NCBI GenBank assembly: GCA_003024785.1
Contig: PUQB01000159.1
Span: 414,001-478,000, forward strand
DNA: 64,000 nt
Direction: 5' to 3'
Origin: Selaginella tamariscina
Lineage: Eukaryota > Streptophyta > Lycopodiopsida > Selaginellales > Selaginellaceae
The notes under the pieces were generated by a model. The model was not told the origin of the DNA, did not search any database, and worked only from the letters and a program-made list of their open reading frames with translations. The position numbers and the translations under genes were made by a program. Shown here one piece after another: positions 22,836-35,940 of the stretch. The first letter of the stretch is position 1; each line of letters starts with the position of its first letter.

Positions 22836-25800
22836 AATGTCAACGTCCTCGTTGACGTCCAACTCCAAGACTAGATAATGTTAGAAAAAAACCAAAACTA
22901 ACATATCACTCTATGCGGAGTCAGCCAAAAGTTCACATAAGTTTATTACCCCCCTTGCATTACGCGAAACCAAGTACTTCAGAACCGTCGTTCACTGAGT
23001 CGTAAACCCAGCTGCCGGAGGCACCACCTGCGACATGAAGTCACTTGGAGACCTTTTGCACGTCTGCAAAGTCTGTCACCCGACGCACACAACACTGGTT
23101 AATTTCTTTACTTAACTAGAATTTATATTGGAGGCCTCTAGTTAGTGTTGTTGCCGGCCCCTTGGTTAATAGAAATAAAGACTACTTTATCCCTTATATT
23201 AAATGCTGTTGACGACCCTTGTCATCTAGCGCACAACAAGCACCTTCGCATTTCTTTGATTTTCCAATGGTCCCACATGTTAGGATATTATAGCTTACAT
23301 CTCTGCATCCCTCGGTGTTTCTCATTACCCCTTTTCATAAGGGTCTGCTACTATACCTATCTCTCTTAGTATATAGTCGCCAGACTAAGTATGAGACTTT
23401 TATCGGAATCAAGCTCTTTTCCGATACAAGAGTACAATTTGTAAAACCCTGTTCTTTGTAAACATATCAATCTGGCCAGAGGCGATCACAGAGGCGCATG
23501 GCTGTACACATGTATAACAAGGTCTTGCCAATCTACCAACTGCCATTCACTTGGTGTGTTATTAACATAAATTTATTCCCGATAGGAATCAAATTCAGTC
23601 AAATCCGACCAAGTGTGATAGCCTTACCATTCGTCCTTCGCAACCATCTTTGTACTCTTTCATAACACCGACCAGTTCAGGGACCAGATAAGCTAACATA
23701 CCTTTCTTATAAACTAATGTGGAAACCAGGAAATTCAACCCATCTCTAATGCCTCAATCAAAATCTTTGTCTTAATTAGTACCTCATTGTACTCATTCTC
23801 CAAAGAGCACAACATACTAGGTGCCATTCAATAATTCCTAACTCCTTATCGTACTAAGTTCAAAATACCAATTTTAAGACTTAGTTTCCACGATAAGAGT
23901 CTCTCTGAATTCGTAATACTGCACGCCTCCATAACATTATATTTATTTCCAACTCTTAAATGATTTCGTAAATGTTTCTCAACACTATACCGAAGTATAG
24001 CATTTTCACTAATTTAAGCAATTAGTGTTTTGATAAACATCTTTTAAACTAATCCTTATTCCATAAATAATCGCAATTTCGATATTGATACTCTCGAATG
24101 GATAATGATCGTTTTAACGTTCAAATCCTAAGCTTATCAACTAGTTGTTATACTAGTGGATATAAACTTACAATCATATCAATCTTTATCAAATGCTACA
24201 ACTACATTATGAATGGTCTTAGTTTCATGAACCGAACTTCAATTTTTGAGACGGAAATATAATGTTATGATAGTATTTCGAGGAACTTTGGTTCAGAGAC
24301 TAAGAGGAATCATGAACTAGTGTCTGGTTCATCTAATTGATTTAGTAAGATATCAACCTCCACATAAATGTTATCATAACACTGAAGTGTTATATCAACT
24401 TCATGTTTTTTATACCTTATAATTCAATAGATCTCCCCAAACATGAATAAGATATCTAGTTCAGTATGTCGAACTAAGATACATTATTCATTCTAGACAC
24501 CTAGTAATCCAGAAAGTACTACATTGCCCCTCAAGCAATGTATTGAGAAATGTCTCATTTCTCAACTAACTTGAAAACACGTTTCAAGTTATAACACTAA
24601 GGTAGTGCCTTACCAAAGTATTGAACTCAATCTTGAGTCTTTATTTCATGATTATGGCCACCTCATGTGATCATAACCAAGTTAATATTGAGCGCTCCAA
24701 ACTCAATATTGAAGAGATATCATACTATACTTTGACAAGTCATTTATAATCAATCTTAAAAGACTGTCAAAATACTTTCAAAGTTTAGATATAAATATCT
24801 CAACAGATGAGGTGATAGGAAACCTCATATTCTCGAACCGGATATTGGACGAACCTTGAACTATAATCATCAAGAAGGGACACCATCTTCTTGAGCTAAT
24901 CCCGCTACACAATATCATACTTACAAGAATATTGAACCAACTCAAGGAACACCATCAAACCTTGAGATAGAACTAACAACTAACCCAAGGAATACAATCA
25001 AACCTTGAGTCAAGAATAGTTCTATTTTCAATATTCGAAAGATTGAAGATACATACTTTATTTGTTCTTTAAGTGCCCACATTTGCGACCATGATGCAGA
25101 GTCAAGAAACCGTCTTTTGAATAATCGTATTCGACTCTAAAATGAAATTGATATTGAAAATCAATATCAACTTCTAATTCTCATCGAACACCGACTCTCT
25201 GAGGAGGTACATGCACTTAAACCTCCAATGGAAATCCGACTATTACTAGCTCATTGGTAATTCTCAACATAAGTTATCAAACTTAGCAAGTTTCCTTACT
25301 TAGTCGATAAACAAAGTGAAGAATCCCAAATCATGCTCTTCTTAACCAAGGAATCACCCTTGTTCAAGAACTTCTCTCCACATTGCAAACAACGTTACAG
25401 TTTCCAAGATTAAAGAGTTAACAATGAAAATGCACAAGTGTGCGCCGAACGCCTTCACTATGCAAGTTCTTCATTACTCAGTAAACTAAAAATGTAAACG
25501 TATGTTTCCAACATTACTCTTTCTGATAGATCATGCCATCTATCCCAAAACTGTATTGATAAGAAACCAAAACCCTCAAGCTATTATCCCAAGTCTCTCG
25601 CATGATCCCATATGAGACAATTTCATATTCAAGTTAGTCGAGCTAGCTAACTTGAATACAGAGTGCGCGCTTACAACTAACTAAGGTTTCATGTTATACT
25701 TTGTTCAAATTAGGACTTGAACTTAGTAAACTATTTCACCTAATGTTACTTGCAGCTAGCGTCATCAAAATATTGTCAACAATACTTTGACTACATTGGA

Positions 25801-26498
25801 TCTTCAAACCCATTGCTTAACATATTTATCATATGTAATATCGACATTCGTTGTATTATAAGTTCATCACCATAGTCTGCTTCTGGAGTTACACTCTGGA
25901 AAACATGCACTATAATGAGAGCTTATTTATAACTTCTGTCAAAATGTAGTGTTCTCTTATGTTTGAATATGCCCCTTCTCCGAAGTCAAAGATGCACTTC
26001 TGAACATAAGTCTTTCCCCGTTTGAACACTATTTGGAAACGATATTGAATCTTGACCTAAGCCAAAACTCAATGGACATAGTCATGTTCTCAAATCATGT
26101 GTTATCCCAAATTCAAACACCTTAAAGAAAAAGAAAAATTTTCAATAATGTGTAGAATAGGATATCAAGCCCATCTCACAAGACTTAGTTTGTAAGCCAG
26201 AACAAACTAACATGCCTTGTCTTGTGGAAGTAAATGGTAAAGTAACCTGGACAACCATAAGGTAAAATAACCTGAAAACAACCTGGCATGCAACTTGGAA
26301 GTTGCCTTCCAAGTGCTACCTTCTAAGTCCATAACCCACACCCACTTATAAGTAGTGTTCTTGAAGAGTTATAGATCTCAGGACCAACTCTCACGCAGAA
26401 TTCAGACATTAGCCGAAAGTGATAGAGTACTTCAAAAATTTAGAACTAACTAAACCCTAAAAACACACTTTAGGTAGTCCTACTGACCGCAGAGAATA

Positions 26499-26511
26499 GG
26501 CTCCGATACCA
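26499..26511 (-). other. tRNA primer-binding site (iMet type)
   Basis: On the minus strand TGGTATCGGAGCC begins two bases inside the 5' LTR. It differs by one base from the common plant TGGTATCAGAGC complementary to initiator Met-tRNA. The same variant appears at 62,846-62,857 and, reversed, near 58,250. Confidence 0.8.
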
Positions 26512-26513
26512 AT

Positions 26514-28274
26514 TGTCAGAGTTTTAACCCAAAGGGCCAACACGTGGCAACACGTGGCTGCCAGGTGGCCATTTGGCGTCATCACCCTGTGTGAGCAACG
26601 CTAAGTTTCCCAGAACAACCCCAACGACCCCTAGGGTTAGACTCTAATGCCCAAGTGGACAGGAGACTTAGGGTTTAGCCTAAGTCTCCCTAGAATGTCT
26701 GCCCCCAGAACCCTTGAGGGATAACCCTAGTTGACTTAGGGTTTAGCCTAAGTCTCCCTAGAGTGTCTACCCCCAAAACCCTTGAGGGATAACCCTAGTT
26801 GACTTAGGGTCTTGCCCTAGAAGACCTAGACAGGCTCATGCCCTAACCCCCATCAAGGAGACGTGTGTTCCACACATACCCCTAGACAGAGCTAAGGCAT
26901 CGTCACTTACCCCTTGAGGAATCACCCTCATCCGGGAGTACAACCCCTTTAGGGCGACAAGGGGTACCCTGAACCACGACTAACCCCTAAGGGTTTGAGT
27001 GGCCAAGTTATACCCTAGACCTAGGGCTAGTACTTAGTGAGGACACGAGTGTGCGCCGTAGGCGGACACGAGTGTTCTGCTAAGCAAACTCCCTAAGGCT
27101 AGGTTTGGGATAACCCTAAGCACATGACCTTGCGAGTGCCTCACGAAAGGGCTCTGCTAACAGCTTAGGTTGTTCAACCCTTGAATTCCAAGGAGAACAC
27201 TCCCCTAGCCAAGTGTGCCAAAGCACACCTAGTTATGAGACCTAACCTCCCTTGAGCGGATGCCCAAGGCTTAGCACCCTAGTGCAAGCACAAGCATCTG
27301 TTTGCTAAGTATCCAACCCCTTGGCGACAAGCCCATGACATAACCCCAAAGGGCGTGCCTCAGGCGTTGTACCATGTGACGTTTAGCCCAGTGTCACATC
27401 TCATGTGACACTGCCTTCCCGATGTGGGCTATCATGCCATAGCCCTTAGATTCAAGAGTTGCACCAAGTGCCACAAACGTGGCTCCTAAATGCCAACTCT
27501 AGAACCCCTCAATTACCCTCAGGACCGATAAGGAACCTGTCAAATCAAGATCCCAACCACAGTTGGACAAGGACACGAATGTGCCTGCTTGGCTGTGAGT
27601 GCTCTAGCTTGACGTGGAGGAGGAGGTTGGAGACAAGCCTCAACCTCTGCCTCTTGGAACGTGCATTCCGACAAGACCTCCCAGGCATGGATTCGCCAAC
27701 GTTAAGGGTAGGCTACCCCGAAGGTGGGACGTACCCCTGGCATCTGGAAGTTAGGGCGGCACAACAGAGGGTTGTGCCTTGACGACACAAGCTAGAGCTT
27801 GCACCGGGAGAAGAGTAACGAGCTCAGTCATGAACCCAGGAACCCTCACTCCTACATACTACCTTATTTATGTGATAGAGCCCCCCCCCCTGTTTTCCTG
27901 TTTACATAAGTGGGCTAGCACTGAAATCTCATTCCCAGAGGGAACATACTTGGTGAGTTATCCATCGACCCCTAAACCCTAACCTATCAAACCTGGGGGT
28001 ATTTTAAGCATATCCGACATGCCGAACTCACCGAAACTAGTCATTAATCCAACCAGGACACGGAAAACCAAGGTAAGAGTTTTCTAGATGGAAGTGCTAG
28101 CTTCGCCAGAGTTTCTTGCAAATACCTAATGACACCCGGCCGGACCATCACTAGATATCCAAGTGCACTAAGCGGGCCTGTTTCTTCTACACCTAGGGCT
28201 TATCAACATAGTACAGTAGGTAACAACAGTCAACGTCCAAAGTAAAGGGTCGAGTCATAGTAAAAACTATGACA
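26514..28274 (-). repeat. 5' LTR of the nested element
   Basis: About 1.76 kb, near-identical partner of 21,050-22,819, with the same internal tandem duplication. Ends TGTCAGAG...CTATGACA on the plus strand. Confidence 0.9.
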
Positions 28275-28279
28275 AGCTA
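28275..28279. repeat. target-site duplication, right (AGCTA)
   Basis: Second copy of AGCTA; see the left copy at 21,045-21,049. Directly after it the older element's internal sequence resumes. Confidence 0.85.
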
Positions 28280-30085
28280 ACTTGAAAAATAGAGTGCTCA
28301 CTTACAATTAACTACGGTTTAAAATTATATTTGTACAAATTAAGAAACTTGAACTTAGTAAACTATTCCACTAATGTTACTTGTAGCTAGCATCATTAAA
28401 ATAATGCAAACGTCGAACAATACTTTGATTACATTGGACCTTTGAACCAACTGTAAAACATATTAAATATATGTTAATAACTAACTTTTCATTGTATTAT
28501 AAGTTCAATATCATAATAATTTCTTGAGTTCCACTCTTGAAACATGCATTAAAGTAAGAATTTATTTGTACTTTCCATTAAAATGTAGTATTCATTCTTA
28601 TATTTAAATATGCTTTTTTTTTTAATTTAAAGATACACATTGAACACAAGTCTTCCTTCATTTGAACACTAATGCTTAAATGGACATTGAATCTTGACTT
28701 AAGCCAAAACTTGTTTGTTCTTAAATCATGTGTTATCCCAAATTCATACACCTTAAAGAAAAAGAAACATTTCCAATAACATAAAGACTTAGTATATCAC
28801 ATGACTTCACAAAACTTAGGAGACATGCCTTGCACATACTCCCATGACAAAGCCAAGGCATTGTGACTTACCCCTTGAGGAATTACCCTCATTGGGGAGT
28901 ACAACCCCTTTAGAGTAACAAAGGGTACCTTGAACCACAACTAACCCGTAAGAGTTTGAGCGACCAAGTCATACTCTAGACCTAAGGTTAGTACTTAGTG
29001 CCTCGCAAACAGCTCATGTTAATGAGTTTAGGTTGTTCAACCCCTTGATCCAAGGAGAACACTTTTCCTAGCCAAGTATGCAAATAGCACACTTAGTTAT
29101 GAAACATAACCTCCCTTGAGTGGATGGCTAAGGCATGGCACCATGATGCAAGCACGGTATCCAACCCTTCAACGTTAAGATTATGAGACAACCTTAAAGA
29201 GTGTGCCTTGGGCATTGTACCATGTGCCATCTAACCTAGTATCAATCTTCATGTGATATTGAAGGGCTACACTTGGTTCCATGAATGTGGCACATAGATG
29301 CCACCTTTAAACCCCCTTTGTAAACCTTTAAGAACTTAATAAAGAGAACATGTCAACCAAGATTCCACATCCACAATTGAATAAAACACAAATGTGTGCC
29401 ACTTAACTGTGAGTGGTGATCTTAACTTAACATGGAGGAAGAGGTAGAGACATGCCTTAACCTCTGATCTTTAAAACATGCAATTTAACAAGACCTCTCA
29501 TGCACGGATTCATCAACGTTAAGGGTAGGTTACCCTGAAAGTGGGACATACCCTTACCATTTGGAAATTGGGGTAGCACAACATAGGGTTGTGCCTTGAC
29601 AACATAAGCTAAAGCTTGCACTAATAAAGAATAACAAACTCAATTATGAACATAAGAATTTTCACTACATATCCTAATATATGTGATAGAGGTTCCCCAT
29701 TATTTTCCTGTTTTGTAAAGTGGGTTTGCACGAATATCATTCACAATAAAAGTATACTTGATGAGTTAACCTAACGACCCATCAACCCAACGGGTTTAGG
29801 TGTGAGGTTAGGTCAACCCTAGGGATGTTTCTACCCATATCTAACATGCCAAACTCATTTAAATTAACCATTAACCTAACCAAGGCAAGAAAAGTAGAAA
29901 TAATTATGCTTAGTGCACTTAGTTATTTATTGGTAATTCGGCTGGTTGTCACTAAATACCTAGGGAAATTCTAGGCGAAAGTAATACTTATTTTCTATAA
30001 AACTCATTTAAGGTTTATCAATATAATTCGGTAAGTAACCATAGTTAACATCCAAAATAAAGAAGAGTCACAATAAAAACTATGA

Positions 30086-30960
30086 TAATGATCCTATCGA
30101 CTCTCACCAACCGAGCAACTACATCGTCTTCTTATTTATGGGCATTGTAAAAATGCTTTCTATTGGTGTGGCAACGGGGAGAAATGTTTTTGGAGTGAAG
30201 ATAGATTCGGTACTTTGTTCACATGTGAGAGATATATTATTAGCAAACATGTTTAAACCATTGCATTTAAAAGAAATTGTTGAGCCAAATTAAAAACCAA
30301 AGAAAGAACCAAGCAAAAGTTAAAGTATCGATAGCAATAATGAGAAAGATGATAGCAAATACAAGGTAGAAACAAAACATTCGGACAAACATGCAATAAA
30401 GAAGAAGTCTACACACCAGGAAGGTGAGTAAATTTGCGAAACCAAAAAACTCTCCTATAAAGAAGAAAGAAAACAAAAGTATGCAGAAACACAAGAGTCT
30501 CAACACCCAAGTTGCTCTTTCATGTACAGAAATCGACAAAGAGATTTCACACAAGAAGAAGGAAATAATATGTAATACATTAGGTGAAGAGATTCCACAG
30601 AGACACAATCAATAAACCAGCAACTAGACGTCATTATTCTACTGAAGACAAAAAGACAAAAGCTATGGATTAAAAGAAGAACAAATGACATCCATCAATC
30701 TTTATTAGAATCACTTTCAGAATTTAATTTGCTATAATTATATACATGATTGTTCGAAGTCCAAAAACATTAATGAGCAAAAGATTAGCCATCGGCCGGA
30801 AATAATCTACTTAAATATATTCTTTTGTCTAGTTCAAAAACACTTTTCATAGTAAAAAACTAATGAATATTACACATATCATTAACATTTGTCTAGTTCA
30901 AAACACTTTTCATAGTAAAAAATACTAATGAATTTTACACATATCGTTAACATTCCCTCG
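30086..30960 (+). other. duplicated Lys-rich stretch, unrecognised, copy A
   Basis: Paralogue of about 50,175-50,960. Part of it reads as protein on the plus strand (IGVATGRNVFGVKI, then Lys/Ser/His-rich segments at 30,424-30,615), but with stops between parts. The family is not recognised; it could be a decayed gene or old transposon. It ends in a tandem repeat of about 75 bp around 30,830-30,955 (TTTTGTCTAGTTCAAAA, then CACTTTTCATAGTAAAAAA). Confidence 0.35.
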
Positions 30961-31044
30961 ACGCCGAGGACTTTATAGGAGATGTTACCAAAATGCAATT
31001 TAGTGTGTGAAATTATTTGGGCATGGATTATTAATAGCTATCTT

Positions 31045-31330
31045 TGCTCAAAGGCTTCCTCCGCAGCAAAGACTTCTCACTCTTCGTAGTTATTTGACCT
31101 TGGAGGAGCCTGCATTCTTCTGGACTTCTTCTACGGCATCCATATGGCGATCAAGGGATCGTTTATCCATGTGTTAAAAACCATTATAGACAGCATTAGT
31201 ATTTTTTATTTATACCTGGTTACTGGCTATAAACTCATTAGCCAATCTTAAACCAAACTGTTCAAGGGGCTTGTTTGCTTCCTGCTTGAAACAAGCTGTG
31301 GAAACTCACGGAGAATATGCTTGCTGCTTG
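31045..31330 (-). pseudogene. unrecognised 3' exons, copy A
   Basis: On the minus strand two exon-like blocks are seen: STACFKQEANKPLEQFGLRL (about 31,215-31,310) and HMDKRSLDRHMDAVEEVQKN (about 31,090-31,170), ending in a stop. Copy B at 51,840-52,100 has the same blocks. They lie downstream of the TTC39-like exon but do not match the part of that family that I know, so a separate gene or fusion is possible. Confidence 0.3.
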
Positions 31331-31373
31331 ATGATGCTTTTCACCGATGTTGCAATATATAGTTTACAAGTAG

Positions 31374-31376
31374 ATT

Positions 31377-31424
<48 letters not shown>

Positions 31425-31426
31425 TT
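31374..31426. repeat. GT/GA compound microsatellite
   Basis: (GT)n(GA)n; the paralogous tract in copy B is at about 52,137-52,187. Further CA, GA and CT runs dot 31.9-33.6 kb. Confidence 0.85.
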
Positions 31427-31579
31427 ACGTGAGTTGAGTACATACACAGATACACAGAAAGTACGCGTGTGCATCACAACAGTTAAGGACATACTCTCTC
31501 TCTCTCTATCTCCCTCTCTTTGGCTGCAGCATTCACCAACTTTTCAAATAAACAATATATAGTGTAATATATAATTTAT

Positions 31580-31960
31580 GACTTACATTGAAGCAGCATT
31601 ACGAAGGACATAGGAGCTCTGTGATGATTTGTGGCAGCAGCCTTGTGGAGTAACCTGAGACCCTTATTACGATCTCCAGGTAAGCCGTAACTTCCGTAGC
31701 CTTTCGCACAGAGGAAGGTATAAGCGAAACAATAAGGTTGAACGCACCAATCCCAAACTCCAGCGCGATACACAGCGACGACAGTTCGTAGTCCTCCTTA
31801 ATCCCTTTCTTAGAGTCCAACACCACCCTCTGGTCGTCCCTGAGTGCATCTCTCATTTATGTCGAGTCGGACGGCGTCTCCCCCCCTGTGCCCCGTCCAT
31901 GTCCAAGTCTGCCAGGTTGCGGCTCTTTGAGAGCGGCCCGGACTTTCCTTTCTATATCAC
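31580..31960 (-). pseudogene. IML2/TTC39-type TPR protein fragment, copy A
   Basis: On the minus strand: TPSDST, MRDALRDDQRVVLDSKKGIKED, YELSSLCIALEFGIGAFNLI, VSLIPSSVRKATEV, then in another frame YGLPGDRNKGLRLLHKAA and HRAPMSFVMLL. The FNLxxSLIP and GDRxKGLxLL blocks are hallmarks of the Iml2/TTC39 family of TPR proteins, which are implicated in lipid-droplet or mitochondrial outer-membrane functions. A one-base shift lies near 31,690. The known family is over 500 residues; only this exon region is here, so it is a fragment or an incompletely visible gene. Confidence 0.6.
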
Positions 31961-32381
31961 ACATAGAATGCTTTTTAAATGTGTGTGTGTGTGTGTGTGT
32001 GTAGCTCAACTCTCTATATAACGTAATCTCTCTCTCTCTCTCATATACATGCATCATATGCATATACATACATGCACGTGCATCTCTCTCTCTCTGCACG
32101 CACGCACGCACACACACTGTGGGGAAGAGCTATTATTAGGAGACTCTGTACGAGACAGTTCAACAAGAGATAACTCTTTACCTTAATGAGAAGCTGGTAA
32201 AGCATGGTTATTACGTTGTTAAATATGGTTGGGGTTGGAAGTCCCAAAAAATTTCAGATTGGCGGGGCGATGGCAAACGCAGCCGCCGGCCGCCGACGAG
32301 GTGCTAGTCCGTGCAGAGAATGAATAGAGCACCATCACAAATTCACGAGCGCCTCCTCTCATATTTGAACAGCTGGAGCTT

Positions 32382-32669
32382 TTGTTTACCAACAGGCTGT
32401 ACCCGGCAATGATCAAGGAGACAGAGTCAGCATTTCACGAGACACAGCAGAAGTGGTTACAGGAGCGTGATGTGATCCTTCACAACAGGAAAATGGCACA
32501 GGAGAAGCACGCACGGGCTACCTCAGAGAGAGAATCCGAGCAGCAGCTGGATCTCATGAAGGTCCAGTACAAGAGCACGAGCTTTACAAAGCTACCCTTG
32601 GGTTGTTTGGTTGGAAGTTTACCAGATAATATGCTGCATTTCGGTGCTGGAGTTTACAGTCCGGCTTGA
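32382..32669 (+). other. unrecognised open frame, likely helical
   Basis: 95-codon frame starting LYPAMIKETESAFHETQQKW and continuing with Glu/Lys/Arg-rich, coiled-coil-like sequence up to LDLMKVQ, then a different composition after about 32,575 (likely an intron or a join). It lies in the part of copy A that copy B lacks (31,773-33,175). No family is recognised. Confidence 0.3.
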
Positions 32670-33818
32670 GAGCGAGCGATTTGAAGAAGTCAAGGAGGAC
32701 ACGCACACTTTTCAAGGCCCTCGGGCAACCACAAAGTGAGTTTGGGAGAGTTTGATGGCACTGGAGTTGTTGATGAGGTTGGACTGTGAGCCACGGTTTT
32801 GGAAAAGGGGCACACGCACGCACGCACACGACACATGGTACGCTATGGATTTACTTACGAGCTAAAACAGATCGATAGTTTAGAAATATCCATACTATAG
32901 GCCTTGGCAAGATATCTGGGCGCAGAGACAGAGTGTTGAACAGGCATTTTTCTTTGATCTTTGCTTCATCATAACGTTGTTTCATGGCACATTCTCATCA
33001 TGGGATACGTGGAGAATGGGAAAGCTTAGAAAGATGTTGTGTTTCCCAAGTGCGATCAATATGCAGACCTATTCAGCATTCTTCTTCCAGCTGCTAGTGA
33101 TACATGCCTTGAACAGCAACGTATGTAATATCATCTGGTTCAAAGAGTGGATTACATAATCTGGTTCAAAATAAATCCATAGCTACCGGAAGCTTTGGCG
33201 ACTGTGTGTCTCAGACTAGTATCAAAATGTAACCAAGGTTTATAACTTTGGTGTTTGTTTATTTCTCTTGATTTGTTTATTAAATATATCATAAGGCATT
33301 TTATGCACGTTTCATTTCTAAAATGCGTTCACTAACAGGATCTCCAGTTTCCTACATATACATGTTCATATGTGTGTATGTGCATGTGTGCGTGTGTAAA
33401 ACATACATCCATATGGACACACACACACATAGAGCGAGCGAGCAAGAGAGAGAGCTGCTTGTACGAGAACTTCAGTGAAAGTTTGCCATGCTCTACAAAT
33501 TATATGCAATATATACATGCATGAGCTTGCACACACACGCACACAGCTATGTAGCCGTAACAACTTGCACATTATATATCTTTCAATGATATTTTAAAAT
33601 ATCCCACCTTGTGTGTCTCTCTCTCGTTCTCTCTCTCACACACACACATCCTAAATTGTTGGAATAACTGCTTTACTTTTACTACTTTTTCTTTTTCTTT
33701 TTTATAAATTTTTTATTTGCATGTGTGTGCGCGCCGAAAAATATAAAAACGGAATCTGTGGGATATATTCCTCTGTGAATACAAAGGAATATTCCCGAAT
33801 TGAGCGCATTTGGAGGGC

Positions 33819-34310
33819 GATGGAGACCAGCGCGATTCAGGTGAGTTTTGTGAATTTCAAATAGTCATGTTGTCACTTTCTTTGTTTGTGTGTGGTGCGT
33901 GTGCATTTTATAATGCTATTTTTACTTGCAACATGATTTTTCCACTGATTTAACAGTGCCTCTGCCTGCGGACACCCATCACATAAAAAGAATCCACAAA
34001 CAGTTTATACACACGGGTACCTTGTTGGACAATACAGGCACAATCTTGAGCGTACCCTGTTCCTTGTCAAAAAACCCAAGTGCAAAAACTGATGGATTCC
34101 AGGCTGCAGCTTCACCACACAGATTATCCCCACAAAATCGACTTTTCCCGAGCGACGGCTAGGCCAAGCTTATACGGACCAGATTGCGCTATTGACCTGA
34201 GATAGAGTCTGACCAGTTGATAGCAGATCCGCCAGTTGATTTAACGCACACTCTGAGGCATTTTCGGATTTCCCGGATATCCTTGTCGGCGTCGGACAGG
34301 TACCATATAC
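33819..34310 (+). other. unrecognised possible gene fragment
   Basis: An ATG (METSAIQ) followed by GTGAGT could be a first exon (33,821-33,841). An acceptor-like TTTAACAG at 33,950-33,957 precedes moderately GC-rich DNA open to 34,162 (HIKRIHKQFIHTGTLLDNTG). Copy B has only the upstream flank near 53,030-53,190. No homologue is recognised. Confidence 0.2.
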
Positions 34311-34327
34311 TCTTTTCTTTCACTAAT

Positions 34328-35940
34328 AATAATTGAATCTACCTAAATTATTCTCGATGTAACGTATATCTGCATGTGTATTTATTGTCATGTATTCTTG
34401 CCTCCATTCCCTCCCTCAAATCCCATTTCGCCTCACATGAATCCGTCTTACAGTATTTTCGCTCTCAACGTAACTCTTCATTTTTATTGTAGTTCTGATG
34501 TTCAATGTGACTTTATAAAAGGTATTTGTGAGAGGAAAAAAAGTCATTTCTAATTATTATTAATGTAGGTATTTGCAAGTGAAACTTTCGCTTTATTCAT
34601 CGTTTGTCTCGTATTCATAAATATGTGCATAAATTATGTCAAATTAATTTAGTTTTGAATATATTCACGTTAGTGTGTTTGTATCCAATTGTATATTAAA
34701 ATTATTATTTTATTTTACTGCTTATATATATTTTAATATTATATTTTTGGTTTCAAGAAAAAGAATATTTATTTCATGTATTTTATTTGGAATTTCTTAA
34801 ATATACACATGTATATAATCAGTATTAATTATATTATTTATTATGTTTATATTGTAACTTTAATATAATTGTTATAAAGTATTTCAATCCCTCTCCATGT
34901 TAATTATCTTTTAATACACATCACATAATAGTACATAGGCCTTGTAATATTTATTTTATGTATTTTATTTGGAATTTCTTAAATATACAGATGTATATAA
35001 TCAGTATTAATTATATTTATTTATTATGTTTATATTGTAACTTTAATTAATTATTATAAAGCATTTTAACCCCTCTCCATGTTAATTATCTTTTAATATA
35101 CATCAGATAATAGTACATAGGCTTTTAATTTAAAATGTTAATCAATTATTAAATAATAATGGTTCGGTATTCCGAATGAAAAATTGCAACAACTACTACG
35201 TGGGTACAAACATTTTTAAAAGGGATATCATGAATGTGTTAATAAATATACCACATTTCACAATTATGTTCTCTTTTGTAATATAATTAATATATGCTTC
35301 ACATTTACTAATAAAGAACCATTAAAATTTCTTTACAAGAAAACATAATTATGAAGTGTGATATATTTATTAACACATTCTTAATATCCTTCTTTTCATT
35401 TAAATTATTGAATTAACTATTAACTAATCAACATTATAAATTATGAGGCTTATGTACTATTGTATGACATGTACCAAAAGGTAATTAATACGGCAAAGGA
35501 TTAAAATGTTTTATAACAATTATATTAAAGTTACAGTATAAATATAATAAATAAATATAATTAATACTGATTATATACGTGTATATATTTGAAAAGCTTC
35601 AAATAAAATACATGAAATAAATACTCATTTTCCTGAAACTAAAAACATAATGTTGAATATATACGAGCATTTAAAATAAAATAATAATTTTAATATACGA
35701 TCAGATATAAACACATTAACATGAATATATTTCAAAATTACATCGATTTAACATAATTTTGTACACATACTTCATTATTTATGAATACAAAAGAAATAAT
35801 GAAATAAAAACAAGAATTTCACTTGTAAATACCCGTATTAACAACACTAAAAATGAATTTTTCTCTCTCACAAGTATCTTTAATCACATTACTTCAAGAA
35901 TATTCTAGGTAGATTTATGTTATTATTAATGAGTAATCAT
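34328..35940. repeat. AT-rich fold-back (inverted repeat) element, copy A
   Basis: Left arm 34,328-35,290 and right arm about 35,310-35,940 are reverse complements centred near 35,300. Outer ends match: GAATCTACCTAAATTATTC near 34,342 and GAATATTCTAGGTAGATTTA near 35,899. The left arm also holds a tandem duplication of about 185 bp (34,770-34,940 and 34,955-35,120). No transposase is present; it could be a large MITE or fold-back element. Confidence 0.7.
34770..35120. repeat. tandem duplication inside the fold-back arm
   Basis: Two units of about 170-185 bp, each with TATTTTATTTGGAATTTCTT and CCCTCTCCATGTTAATTATC. The opposite arm has this sequence once. Confidence 0.75.

Larger units (their letters stand above)
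22820..26513 (-). other. non-coding internal region of the nested element
   Basis: 3.7 kb without a long open frame on either strand and without gag, protease, RT or integrase motifs that I can see. This is what defines it as LARD-like. The right-hand part (24.2-26.5 kb) recurs in copies A, B, C and at the right window edge. Confidence 0.8.
21050..28274 (-). mobile_element. complete LARD-like LTR retrotransposon, nested
   Basis: About 7.2 kb: LTRs at 21,050-22,819 and 26,514-28,274, internal region 22,820-26,513, ends TG...CA, 5-bp target duplication AGCTA. On the minus strand the primer site (TGGTATCGGAGCC, iMet-tRNA type) follows the 5' LTR, and a purine tract (AAAGGGGGGAGTG) precedes the 3' LTR. 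The internal DNA has no recognisable gag or pol, so it looks structurally whole but non-autonomous; a coding relative must supply the proteins. The two LTRs look nearly alike with a few dozen small differences, so the insertion is fairly recent. It sits inside the older relic of its own family. Confidence 0.9.
19165..30085 (-). mobile_element. older LARD-like LTR relic, copy A, split by a younger element
   Basis: Diverged, broken member of the same family as the nested element at 21,050-28,274. Internal DNA lies at 19,165-21,049 and resumes at 28,275-28,800; a partial LTR follows at about 28,827-30,085 and ends in CTATGATA. It has no credible coding capacity. Copy B (47,040-50,160) is its direct paralogue. 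Much older than its insert, judged by eye from base differences against it. Confidence 0.75.

Noticed and set aside
22820-26513. Search for gag, protease, reverse transcriptase or integrase in the nested element
   Set aside because: No such motif and no open frame of useful size on either strand; hence called non-autonomous.
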